Source of the DNA: Gerris lacustris
Lineage: Eukaryota; Arthropoda; Insecta; Hemiptera; Gerridae
Assembly (NCBI GenBank): GCA_951217055.1
Contig: OX578276.1
Coordinates: forward strand, 17,839,430-17,903,429
DNA length: 64,000 nucleotides
Direction: 5' to 3'
Of this stretch, positions 35,926 to 46,892 are shown in pieces (positions within the stretch are counted from its first letter, which is position 1; every line of letters begins with the position of its first letter). The position numbers were made by a program, and so were the translations under genes. Under the pieces are notes generated by a model. The model searched no databases. It saw only the letters and a program-made list of their open reading frames with translations, and was not told the DNA's origin.

Positions 35926-36238
35926 GTGGTATACATTGAAGACTATTTATATTCTAACATATTGTTATTGGAAAAATAAATTACATATATAATATGAGTA
36001 TACTACATAATATTATTATATATGTGGGATATTTTTTTTATAAAATAAAAAATATTTCATTGGTCTGACTTTTCTTACAAGTATTAATATTATTTATTAA
36101 AAACATGAAGTTGTAGCTTTATGGGTACCTGAACCTTACAGGGACAGGATACATAAGATGCTTTGACTAGTTACGGACAGATATGCCTCTAGACCTAGAC
36201 GTTCACAATTGTGATAAGTGAAAGTTAAAAGGGTTGGT
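35926..36238. other. H3 downstream spacer
   Basis: AT-rich; no gene or repeat recognised. Confidence 0.4.
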
Positions 36239-36254
36239 GGTCCTGAAAAGGACC
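36239..36254 (-). terminator. Histone 3' stem-loop (H3, left)
   Basis: Minus-strand GGTCCTTTTCAGGACC, 34 bp beyond the H3 stop. Confidence 0.95.
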
Positions 36255-36288
36255 GTTTTAGTCGGTGTGTCAATGACACATGATCTTC

Positions 36289-37253
<965 letters not shown>

Positions 37254-37308
37254 GGAGCTAAATCTTTACCGTGTTCGACAACCAACGGTCAAGCACAACA
37301 TCTAAAAC

Positions 37309-37324
37309 GGTCCTTTTCAGGACC
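37309..37324 (+). terminator. Histone 3' stem-loop (H4, left)
   Basis: GGTCCTTTTCAGGACC, 55 bp after the H4 stop and followed by ACCAAG. Confidence 0.95.
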
Positions 37325-37482
37325 ACCAAGTTAATTATCTCACCTTCTTTATGACGACTCTTTCTAACTACCGTAGTTATTGATAATTGTAATTTGATTT
37401 AAAGTAAAATTTAATCTTTCCATAGTATGAAAAATTTGAATTTCTAAAATATTGTACTAGGTAACAGGTACTAATTGAGTAC

Positions 37483-37700
37483 TTAACAATTATAAGCGTT
37501 AATTCTCGGTCTAGTTCTGTTGCCGTGAATATTTGGCTCTCTAGATTTGTAGAATAAGATTGAAAGCTTGGATTCGTATCGGTAACGACAGAGAAAAGTC
37601 ATGCTCCCGTATAGCTCAGTTGGCAAGAGCATTTGTAACGGATTAATAGGAGGACCCGTTGCGGGGGTCAATTTTTCTCTGTATGTCTCCCGTAGTTATT
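37483..37700 (+). repeat. tRNA-related repeat (left)
   Basis: Starts AATTATAAGCGTTAATTCTC, passes TTGAAAGCTT and CGACAGAGAAAAG, then a tRNA-like TATAGCTCAGTTGGCAAGAGC, and ends TCTCTGTATGTCTCCCGTAG. The same order is found in the 9.5-9.75 kb copy on its minus strand. The B-box region is degraded, so it is not a working tRNA. Mirror 53668-53885. Confidence 0.75.
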
Positions 37701-37960
37701 GTTAATATGTCTTGACTTTTTCATGGACCACTGATGTTTATACAGGAATATCCAGGACTTTTTTTTTACAGAAGAAACGGGGTTCGGGGGCCTTCCCCAG
37801 AATAAATTTTGAGTTTTAAAGGTTCAAAAACGTAGGGCATCACATTATTTTTAATGCAAAACTTTTTTAAATTGAAGTTGTACCAGACCTGGGTACTGTA
37901 TCATTATTATTTTTTTTTTTTACCTTCAATCCCCTGGATAGAGAGAAGGTGTAGAAAAAG
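37701..37960. other. Spacer with degraded repeat
   Basis: GGGGCCTTCCCCAGAATAAA near 37786 resembles the internal C/G tracts of the hAT-like elements in this window. No end was found. Confidence 0.35.
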
Positions 37961-38363
37961 GTTGGACTAGGCTATATGGGGCATCATGCATAGAAATGCA
38001 AAAACTAACAAATATAATGCATCCATAATTAAAGTGTTTCCTGTATATTGATATAAATTGCATTATTTATGTATTCTTTTTCATTTCATACTCTCTTGAA
38101 AAACCAGATACGCTACATCGAAGCCCAGGTAATCTACAACAGATACATACGCCCAAGATTCCCAAAATCGACCTGTATACAGCTGTGTCTCAAAACAATT
38201 GTATTAAGAGAAAAAAATGTATTAAGTTGTATTAAGAGAAAACTTATGAAATGAAGAAGAATTCATAATTGGTACATTTTGTTATCAATATATAGAAAAG
38301 ACTAATTAAATGTGCCAGTTTTTTTCATTTCTATACATGATGCCCCGAATAGGCTAGTTCAAC
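37961..38363. mobile_element. MITE with GTTGGACTAGGCTAT ends (left)
   Basis: The ends GTTGGACTAGGCTATATGGG and, on the complement, GTTGAACTAGCCTATTCGGG both continue into GGCATCATG(C/T)ATAGAAATG. The flanks are A-rich (AAAAAG / AAAAAA). It is 403 bp and non-coding. Mirror 53005-53407. Confidence 0.75.
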
Positions 38364-38506
38364 AAAAAAGTACATTCATGAAAGAACATCAAATTTCAAC
38401 AAAATAACACGAATAGAACATAGAATATTAATAAAACTTGTATTAAAAAAAATTATAAAAAACACAATAAAAGAATACGTCCGAATAAACAATATGGTTA
38501 GGCAGA

Positions 38507-38721
38507 TTAATTGGATGGATGTGCTTGCAATAATTGGCTCAAACAAACAATTTCTGGAGTGATGGGGCTGAGTTTTAAACGCAAATCATCCTCAACGCAG
38601 GACAGTCTGTTTCTATACTTGTTTTTGAGGTATATAAGGGATAAATACACTCCTAACAACCGGAAATATGCGGCGCGTACCACTGGACACGATCCCGCGT
38701 ACCACAGTTTGGGAACCGCTG
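38507..38721 (-). pseudogene. hAT transposase C-terminal remnant with one terminus (left)
   Basis: The terminus, on the minus strand, is CAGCGGTTCCCAAACTGTGG, starting at 38721. It runs directly into the last codons of a ZBED5/FAM200-like transposase (LKNKYRNRLSCVEDDLRLKL...SPITPEI), stop at 38507. The body of the gene is deleted and the other terminus was not found. Mirror 52647-52861. Confidence 0.7.
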
Positions 38722-38979
38722 ATTTGGAGGATGTCATTTTTATAACCTATATTTTAATAATTTAATGGCCTTAATTTAATTTAAGCTTATTTAATTTAAG
38801 TCCTTATGAACATATTTCATTATTAAAATTTTGAAAAATATTTGTGTGAGCATATTTTTTTAAGCGATGAAACTGTATTTAGAACCCTGTAGTATCTTCA
38901 ATAATTTTTGTTGTTCAATTTTAATTCCATTTTTAAATCAGTAAGTAATCCTACAGCACTCTGGAAGGTGTATAAAAAA
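38722..38979. other. AT-rich spacer
   Basis: No gene seen. Confidence 0.35.
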
Positions 38980-39465
38980 CTATGGCAGAGGTTTGACCAG
39001 GACTGAGTTGTGTAGATTGGTTCTTTCATTGAAACCTTCTAAACCAGGGGTGTTTAAAGCTCTGTGGATCTCTGAATTCTCCAGTAAGTCTAGTTTTTTA
39101 CCTTTTCCACAAACATGGGCTAGCTCATAGTTATCTTTAGTAAACATATGGTTGGCATCTATTAAATGGTTAGCGAAACTGGAAGTCTTAGTTGTTTTAG
39201 TCCAGGCCGAATAATGTTCTGCGACTCGTTTTGAAATTTTTCTTTGGGTCTGGCCTATGTATACCCCTTTACATGTGTCACATATTAGCTTATAAATACC
39301 ATTTTTGTCAGGTGTTTCTGTTTGTTGTTTGACCGAACCTAAGTATTTCCCTAATGTTACATTAAGGTCTATAATAGGTTATTTTGTTGTTATTGTTTTT
39401 TATAATTTTGCCTATTTGCGTCGAGATATCTCCTAAGTAGGGTAAACTTATCCATGATTGCGCAA
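38980..39465 (-). pseudogene. Penelope-like element GIY-YIG endonuclease domain (left)
   Basis: The minus strand encodes NGIYKLICDTCKGVYIGQTQ, then RKISKRVAEHY, FANHLIDANH and LLENSEIHRA, ending at TAG (38980-38982). This is the GIY-YIG nuclease that follows the RT in Penelope-like retroelements. Just upstream, SLPYLGDISTQIGKIIKNN is in another frame, so at least one frameshift is present. The RT itself is absent. A frame starting MLLTPEHPSSF (39448-39756) precedes it, after the hammerhead-like motif. The copy seems to be an internal deletion joining the 5' end to the nuclease. Confidence 0.8.
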
Positions 39466-39756
39466 TGTCCTGTGGGATATTGTGGTGTGTAGCTCTTTTA
39501 TATTGTTTGTATGTGGTTTATGTTTATGTTTAAGTTTAAATTTAGTTATTGTCCTATGAGATTCCAGTCTTGCAATTTGTGTGTCTGTATTATTATTATT
39601 ATTATCATTATTATTATTATTTTTAGTGTTTTGGGATAAGGCTAGTTGAGTACATATTGCTAACTCTTCAAGGTCTTTATTCTTAATGATGAAATGGGTT
39701 GAATACCTCGGGTGAGTACAAGGAAAAGATGATGGATGTTCAGGTGTAAGGAGCAT
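39448..39756 (-). pseudogene. Penelope-like N-terminal ORF remnant (left)
   Basis: 102 codons with an Asn-rich ATT-repeat tract (39588-39624), following the pseudo-LTR start CCTTACACCTGAACATCC. There is no known domain; it is assigned by position only. Mirror 51612-51920. Confidence 0.4.
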
Positions 39757-39792
39757 TTTTTTCTTAAGTAAGCAACAGCACTATTTCATATT

Positions 39793-39827
39793 GAGACGTT
39801 TCGACTCATATTCAGAGTCATCCTCAG
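39793..39827 (-). ncRNA. Hammerhead-like motif in the Penelope pseudo-LTR (left)
   Basis: On the minus strand: CTGAGGA, U, stem GACTC/GAGTC with a TGAATAT loop, GAAAC and GTCTC. It resembles the hammerhead core described for Penelope-like elements, with an extra unpaired U. Its catalytic status is unknown. Confidence 0.4.
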
Positions 39828-40860
39828 TCAATATACATATTATCTAAACAAATGATATTACATATATAATTATAATTAAGCTAATGATATAAAATCATAA
39901 TTGCTGATACACTTAATTGATTAGTTTACTAATTAATATGTAAACAAGTTCCCATTATTTTTTCATTAACATCTAATTAAATGTACAATGCTCAATAATA
40001 CAAAAATTACTTACTAATCAAATATAGTCGCTTTATTAATAGCCCCACAAAACTCGTTAGTCGGCTATTCAGTGCCCTGTACTTATAAATAACTTGGTTT
40101 AAATATTGAACTTTTTTTAAAAATTAAATTAACTAATTATTAACAATGAAAGCGGCACAACGCCAGATCAAGAAACAATGCGAGATGTAAGAAATTTAAC
40201 CCTTTTTCTATTTGGCCAAAGTGGGGTAGCTCGACCTGTGCCTGTCAACTGGTGATGTCAAATGAGTTTTCGTTTATGCTTCAGCGGTGGCTCTTTGTGT
40301 TGCCTTCAAACAACATCGTCAAGGCCGCGATAATATTGTTGCCCTATAAAAGTATTCTTTGAATTTTTGTTATTAAATCTGGAATAGTCATTTAGGAAAT
40401 AAATTATCTTCTCTCAACTCTCCATATCAGGATTCATGATGAAGTGTTTGAAAATGATGGCCCGTTTAGCGACGCAAGAGTAAAAAAAGGATAGACTCGC
40501 CTCTGAAAAATAAAGTTCGAGTCTTTTAAAGTTACATCGTAGTCACCTATTCGTTTTGAATGTGCCGGTAGGGTCAGGACGACAAGATTTATCCGGAGAG
40601 ACCGTACTCAGGCGTTTCAAGTGAAGAATTTTCTGAGGGCAAATACTGATTGAAGCAAAGGTCTCGGCGACCGACTCCTTTCGCCCGAAGGTAGCCTCAA
40701 GATACGTGATGAGTTTGGAAAATGCCGAATGAACCCCAATGTAAATAAACGTATGTTTTAAAAGCAGACAAGGCAAAAGAAAGAGTGTTAAATGCAAAAC
40801 TGTCGTGGTAAAACTAACTTGCTTTCGTGAAGGGCCGTTGGATGATGGAAATAACCATAA
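39828..40860. other. Spacer upstream of H1
   Basis: Penelope-related flank, then unique sequence. A 108-codon minus-strand frame (40543-40869) overlaps the H1 promoter and has no known motif, so it is not called. Confidence 0.45.
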
Positions 40861-40918
40861 AATTTCCACCCGCTATAACATTTTTGACTTAAGAATTTCT
40901 CTTCTCACATTACACATC
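40861..40918 (+). promoter_or_regulatory. H1 core promoter and leader (left)
   Basis: TATAACA at 40874-40880, 39 bp before the ATG. This matches the short leaders usual for histone genes. Confidence 0.6.
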
Positions 40919-41554
40919 ATGACCGACACGGTTGAAACTGAAGTCGCAGCTCCTGCCCCGGTTTCCCCTAAAAAGGGTAAATCCATCCCTGCTAAGAAGA
41001 AGGCCAGCTCTACTGCCAAAAAGCCCGCTCACCCTCCTACGGCAAAGATGGTCGTGAGCGCCATAGCAGCCTTGAAGGAGAGAGGTGGTTCATCCAACCA
41101 AGCCATCAAGAAGTACATCGCCACCACTTACAAGATCGACGCCGAGAAGCTCGCCCCGTTCATCAAGAAGTACCTCAAGTCGGCCGTTGTCGCAGGCACT
41201 CTCCTCCAGACTAAAGGCAAGGGCGCGTCCGGCTCATTCAAGTTGGCTAAGGCCTCTTCTGAAGGTGCATCTGTGAAGAAACCCCGGGTCAAGAAGGCTG
41301 TCGCCGAGAAGAAGACTAAATCTGCTAGTACTCCTAAAAAGACTGCTGCTAAGAAGGTTAAGGTGGCCGCAGTGAAAGCGAAGAAAACCGCCAAGACTCC
41401 AACCAAACCTAAGGTGCCCAAGGCAAAGAAGACCATCGCTAAAAAGTCATCTACGGTCAAGAAGACACCAGCGGTCAAGAAATCACCAGCCAAGCCGAAG
41501 AAGGCCGTGGCGACCAAAAAACCTGCTGGCACCAAGAAAGCTGCTAAGAAGTAG
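40919..41554 (+). CDS. H1: Linker histone H1 (left copy)
   Basis: 211 residues from the ATG at 40919. The longer open frame from 40805 would include the TATA region, so this internal start is preferred. It has an acidic-proline N-terminus with an SPKK site (residues 16-19). The winged-helix globular domain covers about residues 37-110 ([40 protein letters not shown]). The long Lys/Ala/Pro tail has repeated [12 protein letters not shown] units. It binds linker DNA at the nucleosome entry and exit. It stands alone, about 3.7 kb from H4, because transposons fill the gap. Confidence 0.97.
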   Translation: MTDTVETEVAAPAPVSPKKGKSIPAKKKASSTAKKPAHPPTAKMVVSAIAALKERGGSSNQAIKKYIATTYKIDAEKLAPFIKKYLKSAVVAGTLLQTKGKGASGSFKLAKASSEGASVKKPRVKKAVAEKKTKSASTPKKTAAKKVKVAAVKAKKTAKTPTKPKVPKAKKTIAKKSSTVKKTPAVKKSPAKPKKAVATKKPAGTKKAAKK

Positions 41555-41577
41555 ACTTTTTAAACATTATTACAAAC

Positions 41578-41593
41578 GGTCCTTTTCAGGACC
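41578..41593 (+). terminator. Histone 3' stem-loop (H1, left)
   Basis: GGTCCTTTTCAGGACC, 24 bp after the H1 stop. H1 is therefore processed like the core histones. Confidence 0.95.
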
Positions 41594-41603
41594 ACCACAC
41601 CAT

Positions 41604-42905
41604 GTTCTAGTTTACTTCAATTTCCTGTCAACAGTTACAAGAAACCTTGTGGAGAAGGGCTAAATCGTAGCGTTGGGACAACCGAATGAATAAGTCGATT
41701 CGGGGAAAAACAGTCGATTGAATTCAATCGACTGATAACAGTCTCATAGCGGGTATAGGGTAGACGAATAAAGATATAGACCGAGACTGAACCCGCAAGT
41801 CGAATGTTTCAATCGAATGGTTTTTTTTTATATAGGAGTAGGAAAGGGAATAACCAACATATCACTTTAATATTTTTAAAGTAAAAACAATTTATTAAAA
41901 ACAACAATTTATTTTGAAAATATTAAAAATCAAAGAAATGTTTCTTACATAAATTAAAAATTACACACTTATAGGTGAGTGCCAATACTTATTACAAGGG
42001 CTTGGATCCACTTAACATTACAGGTACTCATGAAAAATATTAAAGTGATATGTTGGTTATTCCCTTTCAGTAATTCATTTCATAACCCTAATGATGGTTA
42101 TTCCCCAAAATCTCACAGTTATTCCCTTCAATTATTCATTTCATAGAGGCATTGTTTCACCACTCATGTTGGTTATTACCTTTTTGCAAAGCAATATAGG
42201 TGACTTCATGTTGGTTATTCCCTAAAAAAATTCAATAATTCTTAATTATTTATCTTAATATTGTGATTTCAGTTATATCCGTTCAGCATTTGATTCTAAA
42301 CATCCTCTGTTATTATTGGAAGGTAATAAGTGATTTTCCAAAAAAATTTTGGTTCTCTTTAAAATCTTGGCTCAATTTGAAAAATTTAATCACATTAATG
42401 AAATTGTCTAAATAAATGTACATAGATGTTCTGAAATGTATAATTATTTTGATCATTAAAGATGTTGAAAGTTTCCTCAGTAGTAGATGTTTGTGATACT
42501 AGGTATGCTGACATTGTTGCTTTTAAAGAAAATAGCAAGGACGCTTTGGTGATAGACCCTAAGGTTAGATATGAAAGCAACGATCTACAGCAAGGAGAGA
42601 AGGTCCATCTTGAAAAGAAGGGAATTTATGACAAATGTCTTAATTATTACCGAGAAAAGTTTTTGGAGAAGCACGGTCTAAGAGATTTTCATGTTAAAGG
42701 ACTTTGGTTTGGTTCAAGAGGCACTATACCTAAGTTTACCAGTGATTTCTTCGATGAGATAGGTATAGATAAAAAAGAACTGACAAGAATAGCCAAATCA
42801 ATTATTTTATATTCGCTTGGCATTTTAAATCATCACATATACGGCTAAACTTAATTTTATTTTTGATATTTTGTTTATTTATTTTTTTGACAAAACAAAT
42901 ATATT
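41604..42905 (+). repeat. H1-downstream module A, copy 1
   Basis: This module recurs at 46893-48193 (direct) and 48463-49764 (inverted). It has a perfect 20-bp palindrome GTCGATTGAATTCAATCGAC near 41731 and six copies of a TTGGTTATTCCCT-like motif in both orientations (41849-42215). The RLE-like frame comes next. The repeat is essentially identical in all copies; I noticed GATAAC versus GAAAAC beside the palindrome. Confidence 0.85.
42462..42848 (+). pseudogene. R2-type restriction-like endonuclease fragment, copy 1
   Basis: 128 codons resembling the C-terminal PD-(D/E)XK-like nuclease of R2-group non-LTR retrotransposons. The landmarks are TRYADIVAF (usually R-x-P-D, here Ala for Pro), ALVIDPKVRYE with the Asp/Glu site, EKKGIYDKCLNYYREKF, then GLWFGSRGTIPKF and the end ILNHHIYG. 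Reverse transcriptase and zinc-finger/Myb parts are missing. It sits just downstream of H1. Family assignment is from motif memory; a Dong/NeSL relative is also possible. Confidence 0.6.
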
Positions 42906-42914
42906 GACTAATGA

Positions 42915-43174
42915 ATGAATATTTTAAAACAACCGTTTAGTCGACTGTTTTCAATCGATTGGTTCCCAACGCAGAAATTAAAGTATATTATCATCATTAT
43001 ACATTTGTCAAAATAGTAACTTTTAAAAATTAACTTATATAGTGATGAATATTTTAAAACAACCGTTTAGTCGACTGTTTTCAATCGATTGGTTCCCAAC
43101 GCAGAAATTAAAGTATATTATCATCATTATACATTTGTCAAAATAGTAACTTTTAAAAATTAACTTATATAGTC
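42915..43174. repeat. 130-bp tandem repeat, two units (left)
   Basis: Units 42915-43044 and 43045-43174, each containing CGTTTAGTCGACTGTTTTC and ATCGATTGGTTCCCAACGC. They separate module A from its inverted, truncated partner (43175-43280). The mirror at about 48194-48453 runs in the opposite orientation. Confidence 0.85.
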
Positions 43175-43280
43175 AATATATTTGTTTTGTCAAAAAAATA
43201 AATAAACAAAATATCAAAAATAAAATTAAGTTTAGCCGTATATGTGATGATTTAAAATGCCAAGCGAATATAAAATAATT
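43175..43280 (-). repeat. Truncated inverted piece of module A
   Basis: Reverse complement of the 3' end of the RLE-like fragment (HHIYG end), cut after 105 bp at AAATAATT. It is the stump of a deleted neighbouring unit. Confidence 0.85.
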
Positions 43281-44345
43281 ACCTCGCCCTACACCCGCCT
43301 CAAATATTATTTAATTTATTAATATTTTATCATATTTTTGAATGTAGCTCACAAGCAATAATTAAACTTGTAATCTATTAATAAAATGTCTTTCATGGGT
43401 CAGTTTTTCAATAGCAGATTACCAAACCATATGATTAATAATAAGCGTAATAATTAATATTAACATCTTACGGATCACGTATATTATTGTAATAGTTTTA
43501 AAATTTTTGTATGGATCTGGCCCTAGATGTCACAAATACCCAGGACGGTTAAAAATAAACTACATAATATCATGTTACAAATTATATTTTGGTTGTACAT
43601 ATTATAAATACACTTGTGTTGTGTAACAAGTTCGTAATAGATTATGTCTATTGTCATTTAAAAAGAGTCCAGACATGCACCATGACTTAATGAGCGAATT
43701 TTCAAAGAAATCTAAGATAAAAAAAATGTATTTAAAAAAAAAAATTGAAATTTGGTACACAGGGGTGCGGGGTACAAATGTCAAATTAGAATACACCCTT
43801 CAAGATACAGGTTGCTGGAAAGCTCTTTAAGAGTACAGTAATTGTTGTTATATATACATTTTATTTCATATAAAAGGGTGAAAAATGAAAAAAAAAAGTT
43901 TTTATGCTATTTTTGACTCTAAATAGACTCCAAAAATTCTGGCCAACGAACTTATCCTTTCTTTTGATATTATTGACATTTTAACATTTAACACATTGAT
44001 TTTTAAGTGCATCCAAGGGTGAGATATCGCCTGTTCATAACAACCCTATTCATATACTTACATACATAAAAAATGGGTCAAATTTCAGGAATCAATTAAG
44101 AATGGTCTAAAACGGATTGCTATGGAGAACATTTTCAAAAATTCGCATTACAAAAATTTTGAAGCCATTGCAATAGCTCAATTTTCTTCGAAAATTCGCT
44201 AAAAAAAAGTGTTACATTTCAGTAATTGATTAAGAATGGTCTAAAACGGATTGCCATGGAGAAAATTGTCAAAACTTCGCATTACAAATTTTTTTAAGCC
44301 ATTGCAATAGCTTAAAAAATTCGCTAAAAATAAAAAATTACAATA
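43281..44345. other. DNA between the arm stump and the hAT gene
   Basis: AT-rich; no gene seen. A repeated phrase, AAGAATGGTCTAAAACGGATTGC(T/C)ATGGAGA, occurs at 44097 and 44230 with TTCGCATTACAAAAATTT-like partners, a degenerate tandem of about 130 bp. The second hAT terminus expected here was not found. Confidence 0.5.
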
Positions 44346-46259
44346 TCAATGGCTACCTTGATCCTGCATATAATTGCACAATTTGTCAATATTTGGCTTA
44401 AAAGTAGTCAATGCCATTCTCACTGGAGCATCCAAATGGGTCAATCTGTTTCTCTGCTTATTCTTAATAAGACTGAGGGTAGAAAAAGAAGCTTCACATA
44501 AATATGTAGAGTGGAAGGGCAAGATCAATTTTATTGCTTTTTCACTCAATTGTGGATATTCATGAAGTAGTGGCACCCAAAATTCTGATATATTTTTATA
44601 CTGTGATTTTACAAGCCTTAGATGAGTATCAGCAGCAATGTCAATCAGTTGTTCTTGTTCTTGAATCGAAAGATTAGTATCCTTAGCTGGTAAAAAAGGA
44701 TCAAAAACCCACATATTTTGAATCCTCACGTCAGCATCCGCTGGAAAATACTTTTCGAAATAATCTTGCACTGACTTAATGTAAGTTACAACAAGCAAAT
44801 TTAGTTGGCGTTTATTTAGTCCCTCAGTTTCAGACATGAATTCTGAAAATAAAATGAACATTTGATAGGATTCTTTTCTTGCTTCGGATTCCCACAGTAG
44901 CAATTTCTTTTTAAATGAATCGATTTTCTTCCAAAGGTCAAATGACGTCATTGATGGCCCTTGAAGGCCAAGATTTAACACATTGAATTGTTGGAAAATG
45001 TCAGCCAAAAAAGCTAGCTGTGCCACCCATTGACCATCACGAAACTTGTCAGCTAATTCTGGTTTCTTCTCGTCGAGAAACATACAAATTTCCTCTCTTA
45101 GTTCGTAGAACCTAGACAAAACGCGACCTCTTGATAGCCAGCGTACTTCCGTGTGAAGGAGAAGATTCGAATGAAGTGATCCCATATCCTCGCAGAGTAA
45201 AGCAAACAATCTTGAATTAAGAGCATTGCTTTTAATAAAATTGACTGCTTTTACTACTAATGAAAGAACTTCATTTAGTTCAGGGCTTATCCTTTTTGCA
45301 GCTAGCATTTCCCTGTGAATGATGCAGTGTGTAATCGAGATATCCGTCCCAGCTTCTTTTTTTACAAAACTTGGAAGACCTGTTTTGTATCCCGTCATAG
45401 CCGCTGCACCATCAGTGCAAAGACCAACGCAATCTTGCCAGGAAAGCTTACGTAATTTTAGGTACCCATCAATAGCATTAAATATATCCTCACCGGTTGT
45501 ATGTCCAGACATTTCTATGCAAGTCAGGTATTCTTCGGATATATTGTTTATTTCCTCATCAATGTACCTGACGTAAATTAGCAAGATAGCTTTATTAGTT
45601 ACATCAGTCGACTCATCTAATTGCAGAGCATAATATTTGGAACTACGAACTTTAGCAATAAGTTGGCCTTCTACATCCGAAGCCATGGCTTCAATCCTTC
45701 TACCTACTGTAGAGTTTGAAAGAGGAATATTTTTCATTTTCTGTACATAAGATTCACCAAGAATCTCCCTAGTTGCATCAACAATGCAAGGAAGTACCAG
45801 GTCTTCTCCTATGGTAAACGGTTTCTTAGCTTGCGCTATTCGTAGTGAAACTATATAAGACGCTTTCAATATGGCTTTTTCTTGAGTGGAAAACGTTTTT
45901 AATACATTTTTTTTGTTTTTTAGCTCGAGTTCCTTACGCTTAAAAAACTCGAGAGGCTTTTCCGTAAAATCTTTATGTTTCGATTCTAAATGACGATATA
46001 GCTTAGCTGGTTTCATGGCGTCATTACTCAACACCTCTGCACATACAACACACTGTGGTAGTTGAATACCTCCATCATCTATAAATGTAAAACCATGCTT
46101 AATATATTCTTTGTTGTACTTACGATTAGCAGCTTTTCTACACTTTTGTACTTTTGAGCATTGTTTGTCACTATCACTTACCGTGGTACTTGTAGATTCA
46201 TCCACCACATCGTCACGTTTCCTTTTTAGAAATTCGAACAATTTCACCTGCTTACTCAT
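44346..46259 (-). CDS. hAT transposase with BED zinc finger (ZBED5/SCAND3-like)
   Basis: 637 residues, no internal stop. The BED-type finger has C70, C73, H90 and H95 (CVVCAEV...LYRHLESKH). The transposase core shows Asp215 in LQLDESTD and Asp283 in LCTDGAAAM, as expected for two members of the hAT catalytic triad, followed by HCIIHRE. The C-terminal dimerisation region is LPFHSTYLCEASFSTLSLIKNKQRNRL. It could be an active transposase or a domesticated relative. A genuine hAT terminus lies upstream at 46892; the downstream end is lost. A run of about 32 A lies just upstream of the gene (46284-46313). Confidence 0.88.
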   Translation of the reverse strand: MSKQVKLFEFLKRKRDDVVDESTSTTVSDSDKQCSKVQKCRKAANRKYNKEYIKHGFTFIDDGGIQLPQCVVCAEVLSNDAMKPAKLYRHLESKHKDFTEKPLEFFKRKELELKNKKNVLKTFSTQEKAILKASYIVSLRIAQAKKPFTIGEDLVLPCIVDATREILGESYVQKMKNIPLSNSTVGRRIEAMASDVEGQLIAKVRSSKYYALQLDESTDVTNKAILLIYVRYIDEEINNISEEYLTCIEMSGHTTGEDIFNAIDGYLKLRKLSWQDCVGLCTDGAAAMTGYKTGLPSFVKKEAGTDISITHCIIHREMLAAKRISPELNEVLSLVVKAVNFIKSNALNSRLFALLCEDMGSLHSNLLLHTEVRWLSRGRVLSRFYELREEICMFLDEKKPELADKFRDGQWVAQLAFLADIFQQFNVLNLGLQGPSMTSFDLWKKIDSFKKKLLLWESEARKESYQMFILFSEFMSETEGLNKRQLNLLVVTYIKSVQDYFEKYFPADADVRIQNMWVFDPFLPAKDTNLSIQEQEQLIDIAADTHLRLVKSQYKNISEFWVPLLHEYPQLSEKAIKLILPFHSTYLCEASFSTLSLIKNKQRNRLTHLDAPVRMALTTFKPNIDKLCNYMQDQGSH

Positions 46260-46282
46260 AGTAATTAACTTTGAAACTCACG

Positions 46283-46316
<34 letters not shown>

Positions 46317-46892
46317 GTTAAAAAAATTAACTGAAAATCACAAAAGTACTTATAGGTAGATAAAGACCAAACGTTAATTTGCACAATGTAAACTGGATGA
46401 GAACAAAATGTAAACAGAACAGTAACTCACGTAACTCAGACTAGTCTTTGTCACAGTAAAGCGCGGTGTGTTGACAAAAACTAAAATAAAAATGAAATAA
46501 GTAATAGATTTAAAAATATTATGTTTTATAGATAGTAGGGGTAAGTAGAGGGGTTTACTTTGAATTTACAGACAAACCTCGACAAAAAAAGTGTTAGAAA
46601 CAAAGATAAAAGGGTTAATAAAATTAGATAGATAAGAAGGCCCTGTTAGTGAAGAAACTTGGTGGTAACACCACCTCTTGATTCCCGATACTCTGTGACA
46701 CCTTATCGGATTTATACCTCAGACTAGCCCTGTCTTATTTTATCGAAATATAATTCTATTAGCTGTACATATTTTTGACTCGATACATATAATTAATTTG
46801 TTTCTTGGTTGTTTTCTCAATCTTTTCGCGGACCACCTGGAACAGTCCCGCGGACCACATGTGGTCCGCGGACCACAGGTTGAGAATCACTG
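46260..46892 (-). mobile_element. 5' end and terminus of the hAT element
   Basis: Read on the minus strand from 46892, the end is CAGTGATTCTCAACCTGTGG followed by the TCCGCGG / CCGCGGACCACATGTGGT palindrome, a classic Charlie/Buster-like hAT terminus. Next to it TTCTAGTT (46893-46900) is the expected 8-bp target. The unoccupied equivalent is at 41604-41612. The full element would be 43281 or later to 46892, but only this end is provable. Confidence 0.8.

Noticed and set aside
40543..40869. 108-codon frame upstream of H1 on the opposite strand
   Set aside because: It covers the H1 promoter and has no motif; probably chance.
43281..43310. Second terminus of the hAT element at the arm stump
   Set aside because: The sequence ACCTCGCCC does not resemble the CAGTG terminus, and no TTCTAGTT is adjacent.
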